Assembly: GCF_002775205.1 (NCBI RefSeq)
Contig: NC_036443.1
Span: 9,725,698-9,789,697 of the forward strand
DNA length: 64,000 nt
DNA from: Xiphophorus maculatus
Taxonomy: Eukaryota > Chordata > Actinopteri > Cyprinodontiformes > Poeciliidae
Reading direction: 5' to 3'
This document shows, one piece after another, positions 22,357 to 34,900 of the stretch. The position numbers and the translations under genes are program-made. Under the pieces are notes generated by a model. It saw only the letters and a list, made by a program, of their open reading frames with translations, had not been told where the DNA came from and ran no database searches. Positions within the stretch are counted from its first letter, which is position 1; the number at the start of each line of letters is the position of its first letter.

Positions 22357-23363
22357 TTATATTTCACACAAAGTTACAGAGCCTTTCTGAAACCAGAAAC
22401 CTGCAAAAATCTCCTTTGTGAATTTTGCATAGAAGGTGTGAATCAGACTCAGCCCTCCAGAAGACACATTAAAATAAAATAACTCAGCGTACCAACCTTC
22501 AAGTCAAGCAATACTGCTATTTTTTGGCACGGTTTAATCCTAACATTGAGTCGATCCGTCCCATGTAAGGCAATGCATTCAGTCTTGGAACATAGCAAAC
22601 TCCAGGACCAGTCATTGCAGCCCAGACCACCAGTGCTGTCCCTTTCTCTACCCACAGTTTTATACGCCACTGCAATGCCAACCTTGCCTGTCCATTTCAC
22701 TTCCCAGTAGGAGATGCATTTTAGGCTCTCCTCACAAAGTACCTGGGTTCTCTTAAATCTGCCCTCATTTTCTTGTTGTGAAACCCCATTACTAATATTG
22801 AGTATAGTTTTTGCTTCTTTGTTGTTTTCAGACAGAAGAAGCCGTCTGCCTGCGGTTTTTCCATCAAGTTTTAGCTCTGTAGCATCTGACAAAAATAAAA
22901 AAAATTAATTATTAGTCACTGAAGAGCAAATTGAACAAAATATCAAATAAAATCAAGATAAGTCAGGAAGATTGTTGAAAACATATGAAGGTCTGTAAAA
23001 CAAAATAAAGCTAAAATTGTGGTGCAGCTGCAGTTATCAGGTTGTTGGACTGAAAGTGAAACTCTCCTTGCATTTCTTACTTCTATATAATTCTCTGGCC
23101 AGTTTATTATATCTACAGGATATCTGAGAGCTGCTTGGGATCATGTTAGTCTTAGACTTTGTTCTTGTAATTAATCTGGCTTTTCCTGCATCAGTAACAG
23201 GGTTGGAGTTTGTTACATCTAAATCTAAAAGGGTTTGAAGCCATGTCTTGGGTCTAAGAACTGTCTTGATTTGGACTTTTAAATTGGATTAGAAATGTTT
23301 TAGAGAATAGACTTACATTTCATCATCCCAGGCTTTAACCGATGTGGTCCATTATAGTCAAAG
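22357..23363 (-). pseudogene. Orphan NLR 3' end (linker exon plus B30.2)
   Basis: Two exons equal the last two of the neighbouring NLR. 23363-23317 (47 nt) encodes FDYNGPHRLKPGMMK. 22885-22357 is a B30.2 exon with AGRRLLLSENNKEAK, YWEVKW, GIAVAYK and NDWSWSLLCS. After GTLSYF a 5-bp insertion (an extra ATTTT-type unit near 22473) throws the frame into a stop at 22449. The other frame resumes NVSSGGLSLIHTFYAKF and reaches the usual end GSVTLCEI and TAA at 22359-22357. No NACHT or LRR exon lies upstream as far as 29000. It is a broken duplicate of a related gene, not a copy of the B30.2 at 3038-3555. Confidence 0.85.
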
Positions 23364-24404
23364 CTGTTAATAAAAAAAGAAGAAGAAAAAAGAAACACTC
23401 GGGGTGTGACAAATGATGCAAATGATGAAAGGTGGAAGTTTTCCACTGACTGGTACATTTTTGCAGGTGATAGAAATCCATATCTACAAGAGTAGCTCCT
23501 CCCAGAGCTGCTTATAATCTATATAATCTGAGATTTCACAGATTATCTCACTGCTTTACTGTCACGACATGCCGACAGTTTTAACAAAAATGTTGGAAAC
23601 ATTTGTATGTGTGACCCAGCTTTAAAGAGTTGTGTTGGTTATTCAGGAAGAGGGTATAAAAAGATGTGTAAAGACTGTGCATTAAATTGCTTGGGCTCAT
23701 GTTAAAGGCAGAAAAATAATTGAATGAATTAATTTTGCTCTCATTGGTTCATGTCACAAAAACCTGGCATTTTTTACTGAGTATTTAAACTGTTGGGGCC
23801 CACAGTAATTCAGTTTTACACTACTGTATGTCGTTTTACACACCCCATCTGAACTGCTTTGTTTTGCATACCTTTCACTGCCCTTCTTCCGTCTCTGTCA
23901 TCGCTGCACAGTAAGTTCTCAGCTTCCAGCACCTCCTCCTTTCTAGCATCAAGACTGAGAGACAACAATCAGAAGAGCAGCAGCTGCAGTGAAACAGGAC
24001 AGCTGAGTGGCGCCACAGAGATATGTGCTTCATCTTCCACATGAAAGCTATTAATGTCTCACTAAAATACATTGAAGCTCTTAATGTCAGTTTTTGTTTT
24101 TTGTTGTTTTTTTTTAACGAAAAACCTCATTTTTTTTTAGATCTTCATGTATCATTGTAGACTGTTAATAAAAAAAAATGTTTAGGAAAATAATTTGGAT
24201 ATTTTTAACTCCTCATATCTTTACATTTTCAAGCAAATCTCAAAATGAAAAAACTAAAATTAATTTGAGTCTCACAATTAACATTTACAACTGGCCTCTT
24301 TATCCTTCAAATCGAATTTGAGGTAAATTTTTTCCATTAATGGATCCATGCAAGTAGAAATGTGATCAGTTTGACAGCGCTCATAGTTCTTACTGTACAT
24401 GATT

Positions 24405-24640
24405 CCTTCAATCAATCAATCAAATTTTATTTGTATAGCACATTTCAGCAGCAAGGCATTTCAAAGTGCTTTACATCATATCAAACACAGAAACACAATG
24501 CAACATAGAATCAACAATCAAAATAGGACATTAAGTCAGGTTCCATCAATAAATTTGTAATTGATTACGTTTCAAATACAATCCTAAACAGGTGGGTTTT
24601 TAGTCGAGTTTGCATCCATAAAAGGTTTACCTGTTACACT
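24405..24640 (-). mobile_element. Retroelement 3' end, inverted
   Basis: TCAATCAATCAATCAAATTT (plus strand) is the TTGA tail read in reverse, followed by TTTGTATAGCACATTTCAGC and AAAGTGCTTTACATCAT. It is the same family as the tail at 20320-20420, in the opposite orientation. Confidence 0.75.
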
Positions 24641-26240
24641 CTTACTGTGTTATATGGAACAAAATACCTGTTGCTATTTTTATTCCCACTCACAATCACA
24701 CAGTTTAAAACGATGTAGACAGCATTTTAATGGGCTTCCGGCACGAGGCTCCGTACTCCTCGTTCACAGAATTTCGAGCAGGGACTCCGCCGTCCCTCAC
24801 GCTCCCGTCCCTCCCTTCATGCTACTGCTGGTTCTAATGTCCCTTACTCTTTGCAGTTGATGCATTTTTGCACGTCTGCGTGAGTGCTTCTGCTGCAGCT
24901 GATGTCTCTAGGCGTCTGAAAGTGACTGAGGTGTTTCTTGCGGAAGAATTTCACCTCGGAACCCCAAAGAAACCCTCTGCCCATTCATCATGAAGAATCA
25001 GGAACACACACTCATTCAAACATACAGTCAGGAGAAAAGAGACCAGAGGGAACATGTTGGAATGAATACACTTCATTTAGGTTTTCCACCATGATTCATG
25101 AGATCATGATGCGAATCAGTCTCCTAGAGCCTGAACCTTTGACCCCTGCAGCTGGAAGCAGCACATTTGGTTCTTGTTCTGAGTGATTATGTCTGAACAG
25201 TCTTTTCTTCCTTCACAGTACTCCATATCCTCAAATCTTCCTCGCCACCCCCTAAAATTTTCCTCAAACATTACAAGAATGTTGCTGTATCTGACATATG
25301 TCTTTCACTATGTGAATTATCTCCTTCTTAAAACAACCAATCAGAAATTATGCTAAGAAATCCCATTTTTCCCTTTTCTTAGTTTGTCCGGTTGCCTTTC
25401 CTGATCAAAGTTTGTTTACTTTCTATCATTGCCCACCGTATATCCTCAACACACAGCTGGGGTTCCGGTGATTGTTGTTTTCCTCCTCTAAACTAGAGGT
25501 GCCATGATGACTGAATTTAGATAACAGGTTTCAAACCAAAGTGATCAAAGGCGGCAGCTTTTAGACGCGTCTCTGCTTTAGCACACCTGAATCAAATAAT
25601 AAGGTAATCAGCAGGAATCTGTAGACCACAAGAAGCTGCAAACTGTGGCTGGTAAGTGAACATTTCCATCTATTTATAATTACAGTCAGTACTTAAATAC
25701 CAAACCACTAAAAATATTCAAATTCTCACCAACGGATGTCCACACTAAGGCTCCATATCTGTAGACACGGCTAATGTCACTGAGGAAGAGTGATCGCTTC
25801 AGGAGGAGGAAACTTAAAGGTTCTTTGTGTGATTGAAGAACTCTGGTGTCTGGACTGCATTTGGCCAAATTCTGTAACTTTTTTTTTTCTTTTTTGTGGA
25901 ATATACTTTGACATAATAACAAGTGAGTTCTGGGGGGAGGGGGTTCGTGTGAGGTGTTAGAACCACCACTGTGTAGATTATATATGCTCTGTTGGTAAGA
26001 GACTGAAGGGATAAGACAGATGAGGGAGACAGAGAGTGTGTGAACTTCATGTTAATCATGTGAAGTGATGAGAGCGTTGAAAGTTTTTATTGTCAAAGAG
26101 CTGGCCCACTTTTTTTGAAAAGTCAGAGTGTGAAAAATACCTGACCCCGCTACTTAAAACTAATGGACTCATCCATTAAAGCCTTGTGAAAACACAGCCT
26201 AAGTGGAGGAGCATTAACTTCAGAGCAGGTTGGAATGCAG

Positions 26241-26241
<1 letters not shown>

Positions 26242-26273
<32 letters not shown>

Positions 26274-26276
26274 TGT

Positions 26277-26338
<62 letters not shown>

Positions 26339-26369
26339 GTGTGTGTGTGCGCGTGTGTGTGTGTGTGTT
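26242..26369. repeat. (GT)n microsatellite, about 125 bp
   Basis: Nearly pure GT with a few CT and CG interruptions. The long Cys-Val and His-Thr open frames over it are translations of the repeat and not genes. Confidence 0.97.
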
Positions 26370-29003
26370 TGAGCAGCAACTGATTGTCAAAGTGATAGAT
26401 GAGTGTTTGTGTATTGTATGTGTACAGTCATGAGTGAAGGCCTGTGTGTGGATGGGTAAGGCTGTGTGTCTTTGGAGTTCAGTCTGTGGCAAAAAGATGA
26501 ATTAGCCCACAAGTTATTCAGTTATTTCCTGTTTTAATAAATCAGAGAGCAGTGTGGGGTCTTTCACAGGCCCACTGTGGAGCTACTGCACTCGCATACA
26601 AACACTCACAGCGACATCAGTTGCTGTGGACAGCAAGAAAAGTTTTTCAGTTCACATGTTACTTAGTTAAATTAAACATTTGAACCACAATTTATTATTT
26701 GGGCAACATGGAATGTCATGAAAACAAAAGTTGAAAACCAGCCAAAGTAGAAAAGACGCACAAAGAATTAAAAAAAATAACTTGAAAATTAAATGTGATT
26801 GGCAATAAAAACAAGGGAAACAATTGATCCCTTCTCTATTTTCTCTTTAGAGTACTTAAATTACCTATAGGAGGAATTATGTAAGAATAAACTCATCATT
26901 TTAATTTGTGTTCTTCATGATCTTCCTTTCTTCCTGACCCTGGATGTTCTCCAGGACTCCTCTGTTCCTCACCCCTCCTGAGTTTCTACAACCTTTGCTA
27001 CAGATGTGGGAGTCATTGGTTAAAACCACAACAGTTGCGAGATGTGGAGAGGAGCAACTGCAGGCCTAAAATCCCATAGATTTTACCGCTTAATTAAATG
27101 TTATCATACGTGACTGTGGTAATAAGGAGAAGAACCACAAAACAAATGCCAGAACCCGAACTGTAGACGCGAGAGTTTGCTTTGGAACAGATTTGAGCTT
27201 AATGAGAAGCACACTCTGGTTGAGATTGTGTTTTTCAGTCTTCAGATTAATTATATATAATTGCAGGTCATGCTTCTCTGTGGAGATGGATATCTGGTGC
27301 AGAATTTAGCTTTATGTGTGAGTTGGACTGTGATGGTCAAACAATCTGTGCTTATTTAAAGCAGAGCAACATCTGTGGCCTTCGATGACCTTTGGTTGAT
27401 GTGATCCAGCCTTGTTGGCTTGTGTTTTACCACTATGTCAGTAGGACTTTGGAAAATAGCTCTTGTCTTAAGTATTTTAAAATCTATGAACTAAACATTG
27501 GCATGGAAAATTTTGCATGGATGTTACTGTTATTTCTTTTCTTTTTCTTTTTTTTTTCCAAAACAGAATTATACCAAAGGTTACAGACAGATTAGCATGA
27601 AACTTTTACCAGAGGTGGGACACGGCCCAACGTATATCTGGAGGTTGGCCCAGATCCGGAGTTCAGATCATTTTATTAACTTATGTATTTATTTTTCTAC
27701 TGCCTTTGTTATCCATTGTCCTTAACCTTAAACAAAAACCAAATCGAATAAAATCTTGAGCTTTTTCCAAAATAAAACTTGGGCAATGGAAATGTCTAAC
27801 TGATAAGGGATTCTAAATGCCTTATTGTGGAGCTTTATGAAGGGTTTCTACTTTAATAGTTTGCTTTAAGATGTGTATCAGTGCATTGCTGCTTTGTGTA
27901 TCACTTAAACAGTATGTTCTGTGTTTGAATCAAGAATCATTTAGGACCAACCATAGGAGCCTCATTCAGCCAGTCATGATGGATAAATAAACAACTGAAG
28001 AATATATTTTTACCCTAAAGTCAGTTACACATAGAAAGCAGGGTACAAAAATACTAATAAATAAGGAGAAGAGTGCTCCACCCCTTTCTTGGCCCCATGT
28101 CCCTTTTCATTTTCTGAAAGTGATACCTCAGTCTGAGATGATGATCAAAACACTAAAATGCTGAGCTGTCAGTCTGGCATTACGCACATCAAAGAGAAAA
28201 TATATCCAAGATGTGGAGTTGTTTCTTTTAGATTTATTCTTTCCCAAAGAGATTTCTGGAGAAGTCTGAAGAGGTCACAGAGTTCTTTTAAAATATAAGC
28301 ACAGCTTCTTATTTTCATTAGTTTGTTATTTCAAAGCTGGACACTTTGGACAAAACATAAGATTCTCTTCAAAATTTATGATTTTTAAGTCGATCAAGCA
28401 GTGAATTGGTGCAGTGAATATTTGTACCTGTTTACAGTATCTGCTGCCCTCTCGTGGATGAAAGAGGAAACATTTGCAGACGGTCACAAGAAACGGGATT
28501 GGTAATTTGACTGTGTTTAATGTTTATCCCGGTGCCTATGCTGAAAGGAAACGCCAGAATGCTCTTTCACAAAAAACCAAAACACCCTCAGTCTGGAGTG
28601 GAGACCAGCCCTCATGTTGATTAGTGAGTGCTACCAAAATAACCACGGCACCATTCAGATGCACCATTAATTTAAAGTATTATATATAGTGTGTTGAATA
28701 TGTTCCTATGAATGTTTTGCTGCCTGCACTTACAACCTAGAAGGAAATATGTATATGAGAATTACTTACTATTTAATTCGGCATTAGAAATGACTGTGTA
28801 TGTGACAGTAGAAGAGGTAACAGATGTAACATTTAAGAATAGCACTGTCCACAACAAGGCCCATTTGATGCAGCTACTATGTATCTAAAGTGTTCTGACC
28901 AAATGTGTCACAATTAGTCAAGCAAGCGAGCCAGGGACTTAAAGGGGAAAGCACTGTGATGAAGAAAGCTGGCCCTGTTCTGTAAGAATATGAAAATAAT
29001 ACT

Positions 29004-29010
<7 letters not shown>

Positions 29011-29042
<32 letters not shown>
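29011..29042. repeat. (TA)n microsatellite
   Basis: About 16 TA units, some 245 bp upstream of the selenok start codon. Confidence 0.9.
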
Positions 29043-29044
<2 letters not shown>

Positions 29045-29287
29045 AAAATCAAGAATATAACAGACAACCGTGAGCATCTTCTTCAATAGATCGTATACAA
29101 AAGAGCTTCTTCTTTCAGAAAAATTGTGTAATAAGATGGAGAACAATTTTTGTTCTGCATAAGCTCCTCCCTTGCAGCTGGTGAAGGTTTTCCAACCGCC
29201 TAGTGCGACGTTGAACAGAAAGGAGCAGACCCGGAAGCACAACGCTAACCGTAAACACAGCTGTAAGGCTGTTTTGCCTTCTGAAAG

Positions 29288-31156
29288 ATGGTGTACGTGT
29301 CCAACGGTGAGTGGATTGTACTTTCTTCACCACTCTTTTGTTAAAATAGAAGGATATGTGCAGCTTTGTATTGAAATCAAAACGTATACAGACATTTTGA
29401 AGGTTACGTAAAGGTTTGTTTTGGGACCATTAAGCTATTATTAGCTATGTAGTTCGTTAGCTTAGCCTGGCTGAGTTAGCTTAGCAGCTGTCAACTGACA
29501 ACATGTTTGTATCTTTTATGTCACTTTCACATAATGAACCTCAAAATAACAAGAATTAAAAGACGTGTTGTGATTTTGCGTCTGTCATACTCCAAGTTCA
29601 TTTTATGTAGAAAACACTTTAAGAGAAGTCTAGTTAGTGAGCTCCTCAGAGGCAGATAAAAGAGTAGTGAACATTTGCTGTTTTCGATCAAAAGTAATAT
29701 TAAACTGTTTTTGTTTCATACTTTATTCTTTGTGTCACCTTCAGGCCAGGTCCTGGACAGCAGGTCCCAGTCCCCCTGGAGCCTGTCGTTCCTGACTGAT
29801 ATGTTCTGGGGGGCTGTGGAGTTCATCAGCCTCTTGTGAGTTAACCAGTCCAGAGATTTGAAAAGTTGGATATTATGTGAGCTTGATGTCTATCAGGTGT
29901 TTATTGCTGTTAATTTGTTTACAGCTAATAAAACTTAAGATTTTGTTTCTCAGAAAAATTTAACATTTTGAAAACACCAAATGCTATGTATCTTGAAACG
30001 GCAGATATAAGATGCAGAAGGTCATGTTCAAAGAACCTGGGTTTTTTTAGAGTACTGTATTCAGGGATATAGATAGAAAATTTGGTGGAAGAAAAAAGTG
30101 TCATTACCAGAACTTATTTTCTGCATTTGGCATTTCTGTCAGAAATTAATTTTTTATTTGGCTGTATGTCCAGGAGAACATATTTTCACTAGTGTTTTCT
30201 CTTTAGATGCAAGTCATAGCCATGAAAGTGCTTGAAATGCATCAATATGTGTTTATTGCAGGCACATACTTTTTGAGGTTAAATTAGTCTGTTGAGTTAT
30301 GTACATAAATTAACTTTTTATATTTCGTGGGGATGCCCCTGTAAATGTAAAGATGAAATCTGGCCTTGTTCTTCCCAGTCAGTTATACCCAACTTGGTGC
30401 AGTATTGTCTTAATGAGGCACATACTGATAGCAAAATCTGTATAACACAGGTGTTGTGTTATAAGCAACTATCATACAAAGGTGTTATTTCATGTGGTCT
30501 GTTCTGACTTTTTGTTTTCTGCCAGTTTTAGGACAATACTTCACCCTGACTTGTCAAAGAAAGGAAATGTGGCTTCATCACGCTTCAGTGATGGCAGAGG
30601 GTAAGTCCCAGTAGTACTGTCATCTCACCACTGAAGCATGGAAACTGAGAATGGAACATCTGAGAATAGCTCTGCCACAAGAGAGGGGATTGCCAACATT
30701 TATTAAGCCAGTTATTACTTTTTCATTTGAAATGCTTTGAAACCTTACTAATTTACTATATACATGCAGAGATTGTGTTGATCACTTTTACACCCATGGA
30801 TTTATGTCACATCTACTTGATTCTGCAGACCTCCAGGTCCTCCTGGTGGCAGAAGGCGGATGGGTCGAATAACTCACGGAGCGGGTCCCAACCCTCCACC
30901 AATGGGTGGAGGAGGATGAGGAAGGTGAGTAATAGTTTTTTCCTTAATAAAACTCAACACAATTGATGGTTAATTTGTACATTAATTTATGTAGTTTGTT
31001 GCTTTCTTTGCTTATTCATTAAGTTCTGGTAGCCACTGCAGAAATAAGTTGCTTTTAGCCTAGTGGAGTTTAATGTCCACTGTCTCCAAAAAACCTACGT
31101 GACATTTTAAGGAATATAAATAACGTCGTTCCTGTACATTTCTTCACTTTAGGTAA
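29288..31156 (+). CDS. selenok: Selenoprotein K
   Basis: Small ER-membrane selenoprotein that partners DHHC6 in protein palmitoylation and takes part in ER-associated degradation and calcium flux in immune cells. Exons: 29288-29306, 29745-29835, 30526-30600, 30829-30924, 31153-31156; 285 nt, 94 aa, the same length as the human protein. It begins MVYVSNGQVLDSRSQSPWSL. One membrane helix follows (about FLTDMFWGAVEFISLFF), then a Gly/Pro/Arg-rich tail with GPPGGRRRMGRITHG. The penultimate coding exon has an in-frame TGA at 30917-30919, read as selenocysteine in GGGGUGR. The final Arg codon and TAA are split by the last intron. A candidate SECIS follows in the 3' UTR. Its 3' end converges with actr8. 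Confidence 0.96.
30917..30919 (+). other. selenok: UGA selenocysteine codon
   Basis: TGA in the context GGA GGA GGA TGA GGA AG, two codons before the true TAA. The Sec position third from the C-terminal end is conserved in SELENOK proteins. Automatic annotation would wrongly end the gene here. Confidence 0.93.
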
Positions 31157-31269
31157 ACGCCTGCACATACAGTGTGGGCGTGGGGCCCAGCACAGTGTCT
31201 GTCCTCTGAGAGCACACAGACGGTAACGGCACCGTGCTGAAGCCCTTCTTCATCAGCTGCCACTGCTGT

Positions 31270-31340
31270 TAGCAGTTTCTTGACGCCTTTCTGGGAATAC
31301 CTACACATAGGAGCCGGATTGGTCGATTCAGCAGCTGTCT
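31270..31340 (+). promoter_or_regulatory. selenok: Candidate form-2 SECIS element
   Basis: The core parts can be placed by eye. A 5' TGA is at 31281, 12 nt later an AA bulge at 31296-31297, then a mini-stem CCTA-CACA-TAGG (31300-31311). The returning strand CCGGATTGG pairs with CCTTTCTGG, and a 3' GA lies at 31325. This spacing and the extra apical stem fit a form-2 SECIS. The base before TGA is T, not the usual A, and the lower stem is not clean, so the call is provisional. It lies about 125 nt after the stop codon. Confidence 0.6.
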
Positions 31341-31590
31341 GCATCCCTCCTTCCCGTTTATGTTTTTCCTCTGCTTCTGTCCTTCCAGGTCACATCAATG
31401 TCTTACTCATTTAGGTTCTGGTCATCCTCTGGAATCACCATCATTTAGTTTCTTTCTTTTACTTTGTGTTTAAATAAATGATCTATACTGAGACCAAAAC
31501 ACACAAATGGCGTAAACTGTATAAAGCAAGGACGATTGTTTCTATTGTTTTGACTAAGATTTTACAATGTAGTTATTTTGTGAGTGGAAA

Positions 31591-31606
31591 AATAAAATAA
31601 ATAAAG
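31591..31606 (+). terminator. selenok: selenok polyadenylation signal
   Basis: Overlapping AATAAA hexamers (AATAAAATAAATAAAG) about 435 nt after the stop codon. Confidence 0.7.
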
Positions 31607-31706
31607 TAAAAATAGTTACGAGTTGTCATGTAGACACCAAGAGTTAAATTAAGAAATGATTTTCTTCCAAATGCAGTTATCATTTTTCTTCAAATGAGAG
31701 ACAGAG

Positions 31707-31712
31707 TTTATT
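31707..31712 (-). terminator. actr8: actr8 polyadenylation signal
   Basis: TTTATT on the plus strand is AATAAA for actr8, about 200 nt past its stop codon. It is about 100 bp from the selenok signal, so the two transcripts may nearly touch or overlap. Confidence 0.55.
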
Positions 31713-31909
31713 TACACTTCCTGCATTAAAATGGGAAAACAGGAATCTTTACAGAACAATGAAAACTCTATAAAAGACATTATACATCCTGGGTTATAAA
31801 CATCAACCAGAGCAACTATACATACCAAATGATATTCAATTTGTCCCTTTCCTTGTCTGCCTTCTCATGTATAAACGGTGCGTTTTATCTTCAGGACCTC
31901 GGTTGGGTT

Positions 31910-34900
31910 TCACCAGACGAATGCAGCTCTTTCTCGGAGCATTCTGACACCGAAACGCTGCCACTCTCTCTGGTGAATCCACATCTCCTGCGTGGTGTCC
32001 AGGCACGCAAGCACTGCTCCGCCCTTCCATGAAATCAGCCTGGGGTCCATGTCCTTCGGCACAAACACACCAGTATATATAATATGCCATGAAACATGTT
32101 ATATATTTCAGCAGCACTTCATAAAGTTTGTAAAGCGTTAAGTAAAAACAAAAGTCCGTTTTTGTACCATTATCTATTAAAATTTCAAGCAATAACTTAA
32201 AGTAGATATAGAATTTTAATAAGTTTAGAACAATCTATAATTATGACTGAATTTATCAGTGAATCATGGTTTGATAAGCACTTCAATGGAACTTTTAGGG
32301 TAAAGTAGAAAAAAGAAAAAAAGCTACATGTGGAGGTTATTACCTTTGGTCGTGTGATGACTTCCACGTTATCGACCAGCCTTCTGAAGGACGGCGGCAT
32401 CTTGTTGATGATGCGATGAAGCAGGAATTCCTGAGCTCCGTGAAACATGAGCCCCCCGCCCACCACCAGGATGGAGCTGTACATCTTCCGTTTGGTTTCA
32501 TCCGACGCTTCAGTCACAAAAATAAAAGCGTTTATTGCCTCTGGGGTATACTTTTTATATTCTATTTCAAGATGTTTTAAACGGTTTCCCTACAGCATTT
32601 ATTTATGTTTTGTGATCTCATCCTACTCCCTTATTATTCAATCTTTCTACTAAAACATGTCATTCGCTTCATTTCACTCCTCCCACCACTTTCTCACCAC
32701 AGCAGTCGATGCTATGCAGGATGGCCTTGTCCAGGCCCAAAGCCTTGCTTTCGAACTGGCTAATGATGGCCGTCTTCCTGGAGAGGTGAGTGGACAGCGA
32801 CTCTTCCGCCTCTCCTGGACTCATCAGACACTCGCCCTGGTTTGGCCCCAGCTCCATTTCTCCAAGCATCCCTCCTCCTGCTGCACTCCCGCTCCCACAG
32901 CCTCTGGGCATGTCGGACATCTCCCCCATCCTCCCCTGACAGTTCAGGTCACCATCCAAACCTCCGCCTGGCCTGGAAACGGCCTTACGCTCAGCTGCAG
33001 ATTTAGAGGACTGTTGGGGAAGGAAAAAATAAAAATCATACAATAAACAAAACAAAAGAACCAGCAATTATTTATCTGAATAAATGTAATTTCAACCAGT
33101 GTGTGGTAATGTGCGTTACCTGCTCCCCTTTGCTCTGTGTGGAGAGCAGGTAGTGTTCATCATGGGGATCTTCTGAGTTGCCTTGGGAACGGTGCTGTAG
33201 TGATGTCATTTTCTGACCAACGATGCCAAATGTGCTTGGGTAGAACAGACCCATTGGCGCCTACAGAGGACACCGACATGTTTTTCATGGCAAAATTACA
33301 GACTCATTCATCAACTTCTTATAACTGTACCTGTAATTTTTCATCCCCGAGTCGAATTTGGTATAAAAGAGCCGGGGCTTCTGGGAAACGTGTCTGAAAT
33401 TCATGATCCTGTAACCCTGATATGTCCTGTTACGAACAGACAAAGATTGTTTTGAAAATGACTTCAAAATCCTCCATTAAAAAAGCTCAAGATAACAGAC
33501 AGTACCATTTGAAAAGGCGACCCTGGAAGAAGAAACCGTTTCCCTCAAACTCTTAATCACTCATAAATTCTCCTCTCAACTAACACAGACCTGATCCAGA
33601 TGACAGAATGTCTCCTTTAGATGCTGCAAGAGCTGACAGTCCAGCCTGTTGGTCAGCTGGCAGTCTCTGTAGGGAAACCCTGCCCTCTGCAGGAGCCAGA
33701 AGAAAGTGCGGGTCACGTCTGAACCGCCATAGGCCAAACAAAGCCTGTGGAGTGGAGGAGCAAACACACACACACGCATGAAATGCATGAAATCAACTAT
33801 TTTCTGTTGTTTATAAGTTTGTGATTTGCAGCGCTTCCCCCACCTTGAGTTTCGATGGGACACTCCATCCTCAACACAGCAGATGCTGGTCTTCTGATCG
33901 CCCACATCCACAACACAAGCGCTGCTCAACCCGCTGCCGAATGTAGCGCACACCGACTCCTGGTGCGCAATGATGGCTGCAAATTACACATATTTTCACT
34001 CCATAAAGCAGAAACTATGAAGAAACAAACAGTTTATTAACATGTGTGCCTTGAGATAATACTCATACCTTTTCATATTTTGTCGCAGTTTTGTAAAAAA
34101 TAAACAAATAAAAATATCAAGAATGGGTTAAAGGGAACATTATTCTATATTTGAAAAGCTCATCAAAACATACCCAAAAAGATTTGGTTAAAATCGAAAT
34201 TTAGAAAAACCAACACAGTTTTTCCTGTCTTCACAGCTCTGTACTGCTTTGTATTGGTCGACTACACCAAATTCCAACAAGGCAACAGATTGTGTGACTG
34301 CAATGTGTCAATATGAAAAGGATTAAGGAGTGTGAAGACTTTTGCAACAGTAAATGCCCGGTGGTCAATACCTGAAAAGCCCATGTTATGTAGCAATATG
34401 TTGACAATTTCCTTTACATGCTGTCTGTTGTAGATGTCGGGGACCAACAGGATGCATCTGTAATACTAGAAGTCATGAACAAATAAAAAACAAAATCAAA
34501 TGCTGATGCAGCAAAAGGAAGTTTTTCATCCCACTTTGCAAGGTTCATTGAGGTTAAAGCTTCTTACATTGAAGAACTACAGCAAAAATGGTACAAATTC
34601 CATCAATAGAAACCTTTCCTTATCAAATTTTCGTGTATTTCTTTCTAGTGTGAAAAGAATGCAAAGAAGAAAGGCATAAAGAGCTGAAATGAGAGTTTCA
34701 CCTTCAACTCTTTTAGGGGAATCTCCAGATGCTTCTGAATGACGTAACTCCACAGCGTCTCCAGATCGGCCAGCACTGCGGTCAGAGACCCTCCAGAGCC
34801 AGAATGCACATTGAGCTGACCTCTGATCACAGGCCAGTGGAGGTTGTAACAGTCTGATGGATTCACATACAGAGCCTGTAACAAGACATGATCAAGATGG

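Larger units (their letters stand above)
23364..29287. other. Gene-poor spacer before selenok
   Basis: No exon is supported. It holds a retroelement tail at 24405-24640, a GC-richer stretch at about 24720-25180 with unrecognised open frames, the GT microsatellite at 26242 and a TA tract at 29011-29042. The last 200 bp should contain the selenok promoter and 5' UTR. I saw no further NLR exons on either strand. Confidence 0.6.

Noticed and set aside
26176-26492. Open frames of Cys-Val or His-Thr repeats
   Set aside because: Translations of the GT microsatellite.
30917-30919. TGA as the selenok stop codon
   Set aside because: The protein then ends two residues early; SELENOK has selenocysteine exactly here, and the next in-frame TAA gives the family length of 94 aa.
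32657-33067. Plus-strand 129-codon frame
   Set aside because: Antisense shadow of the large actr8 exon 32698-33010.
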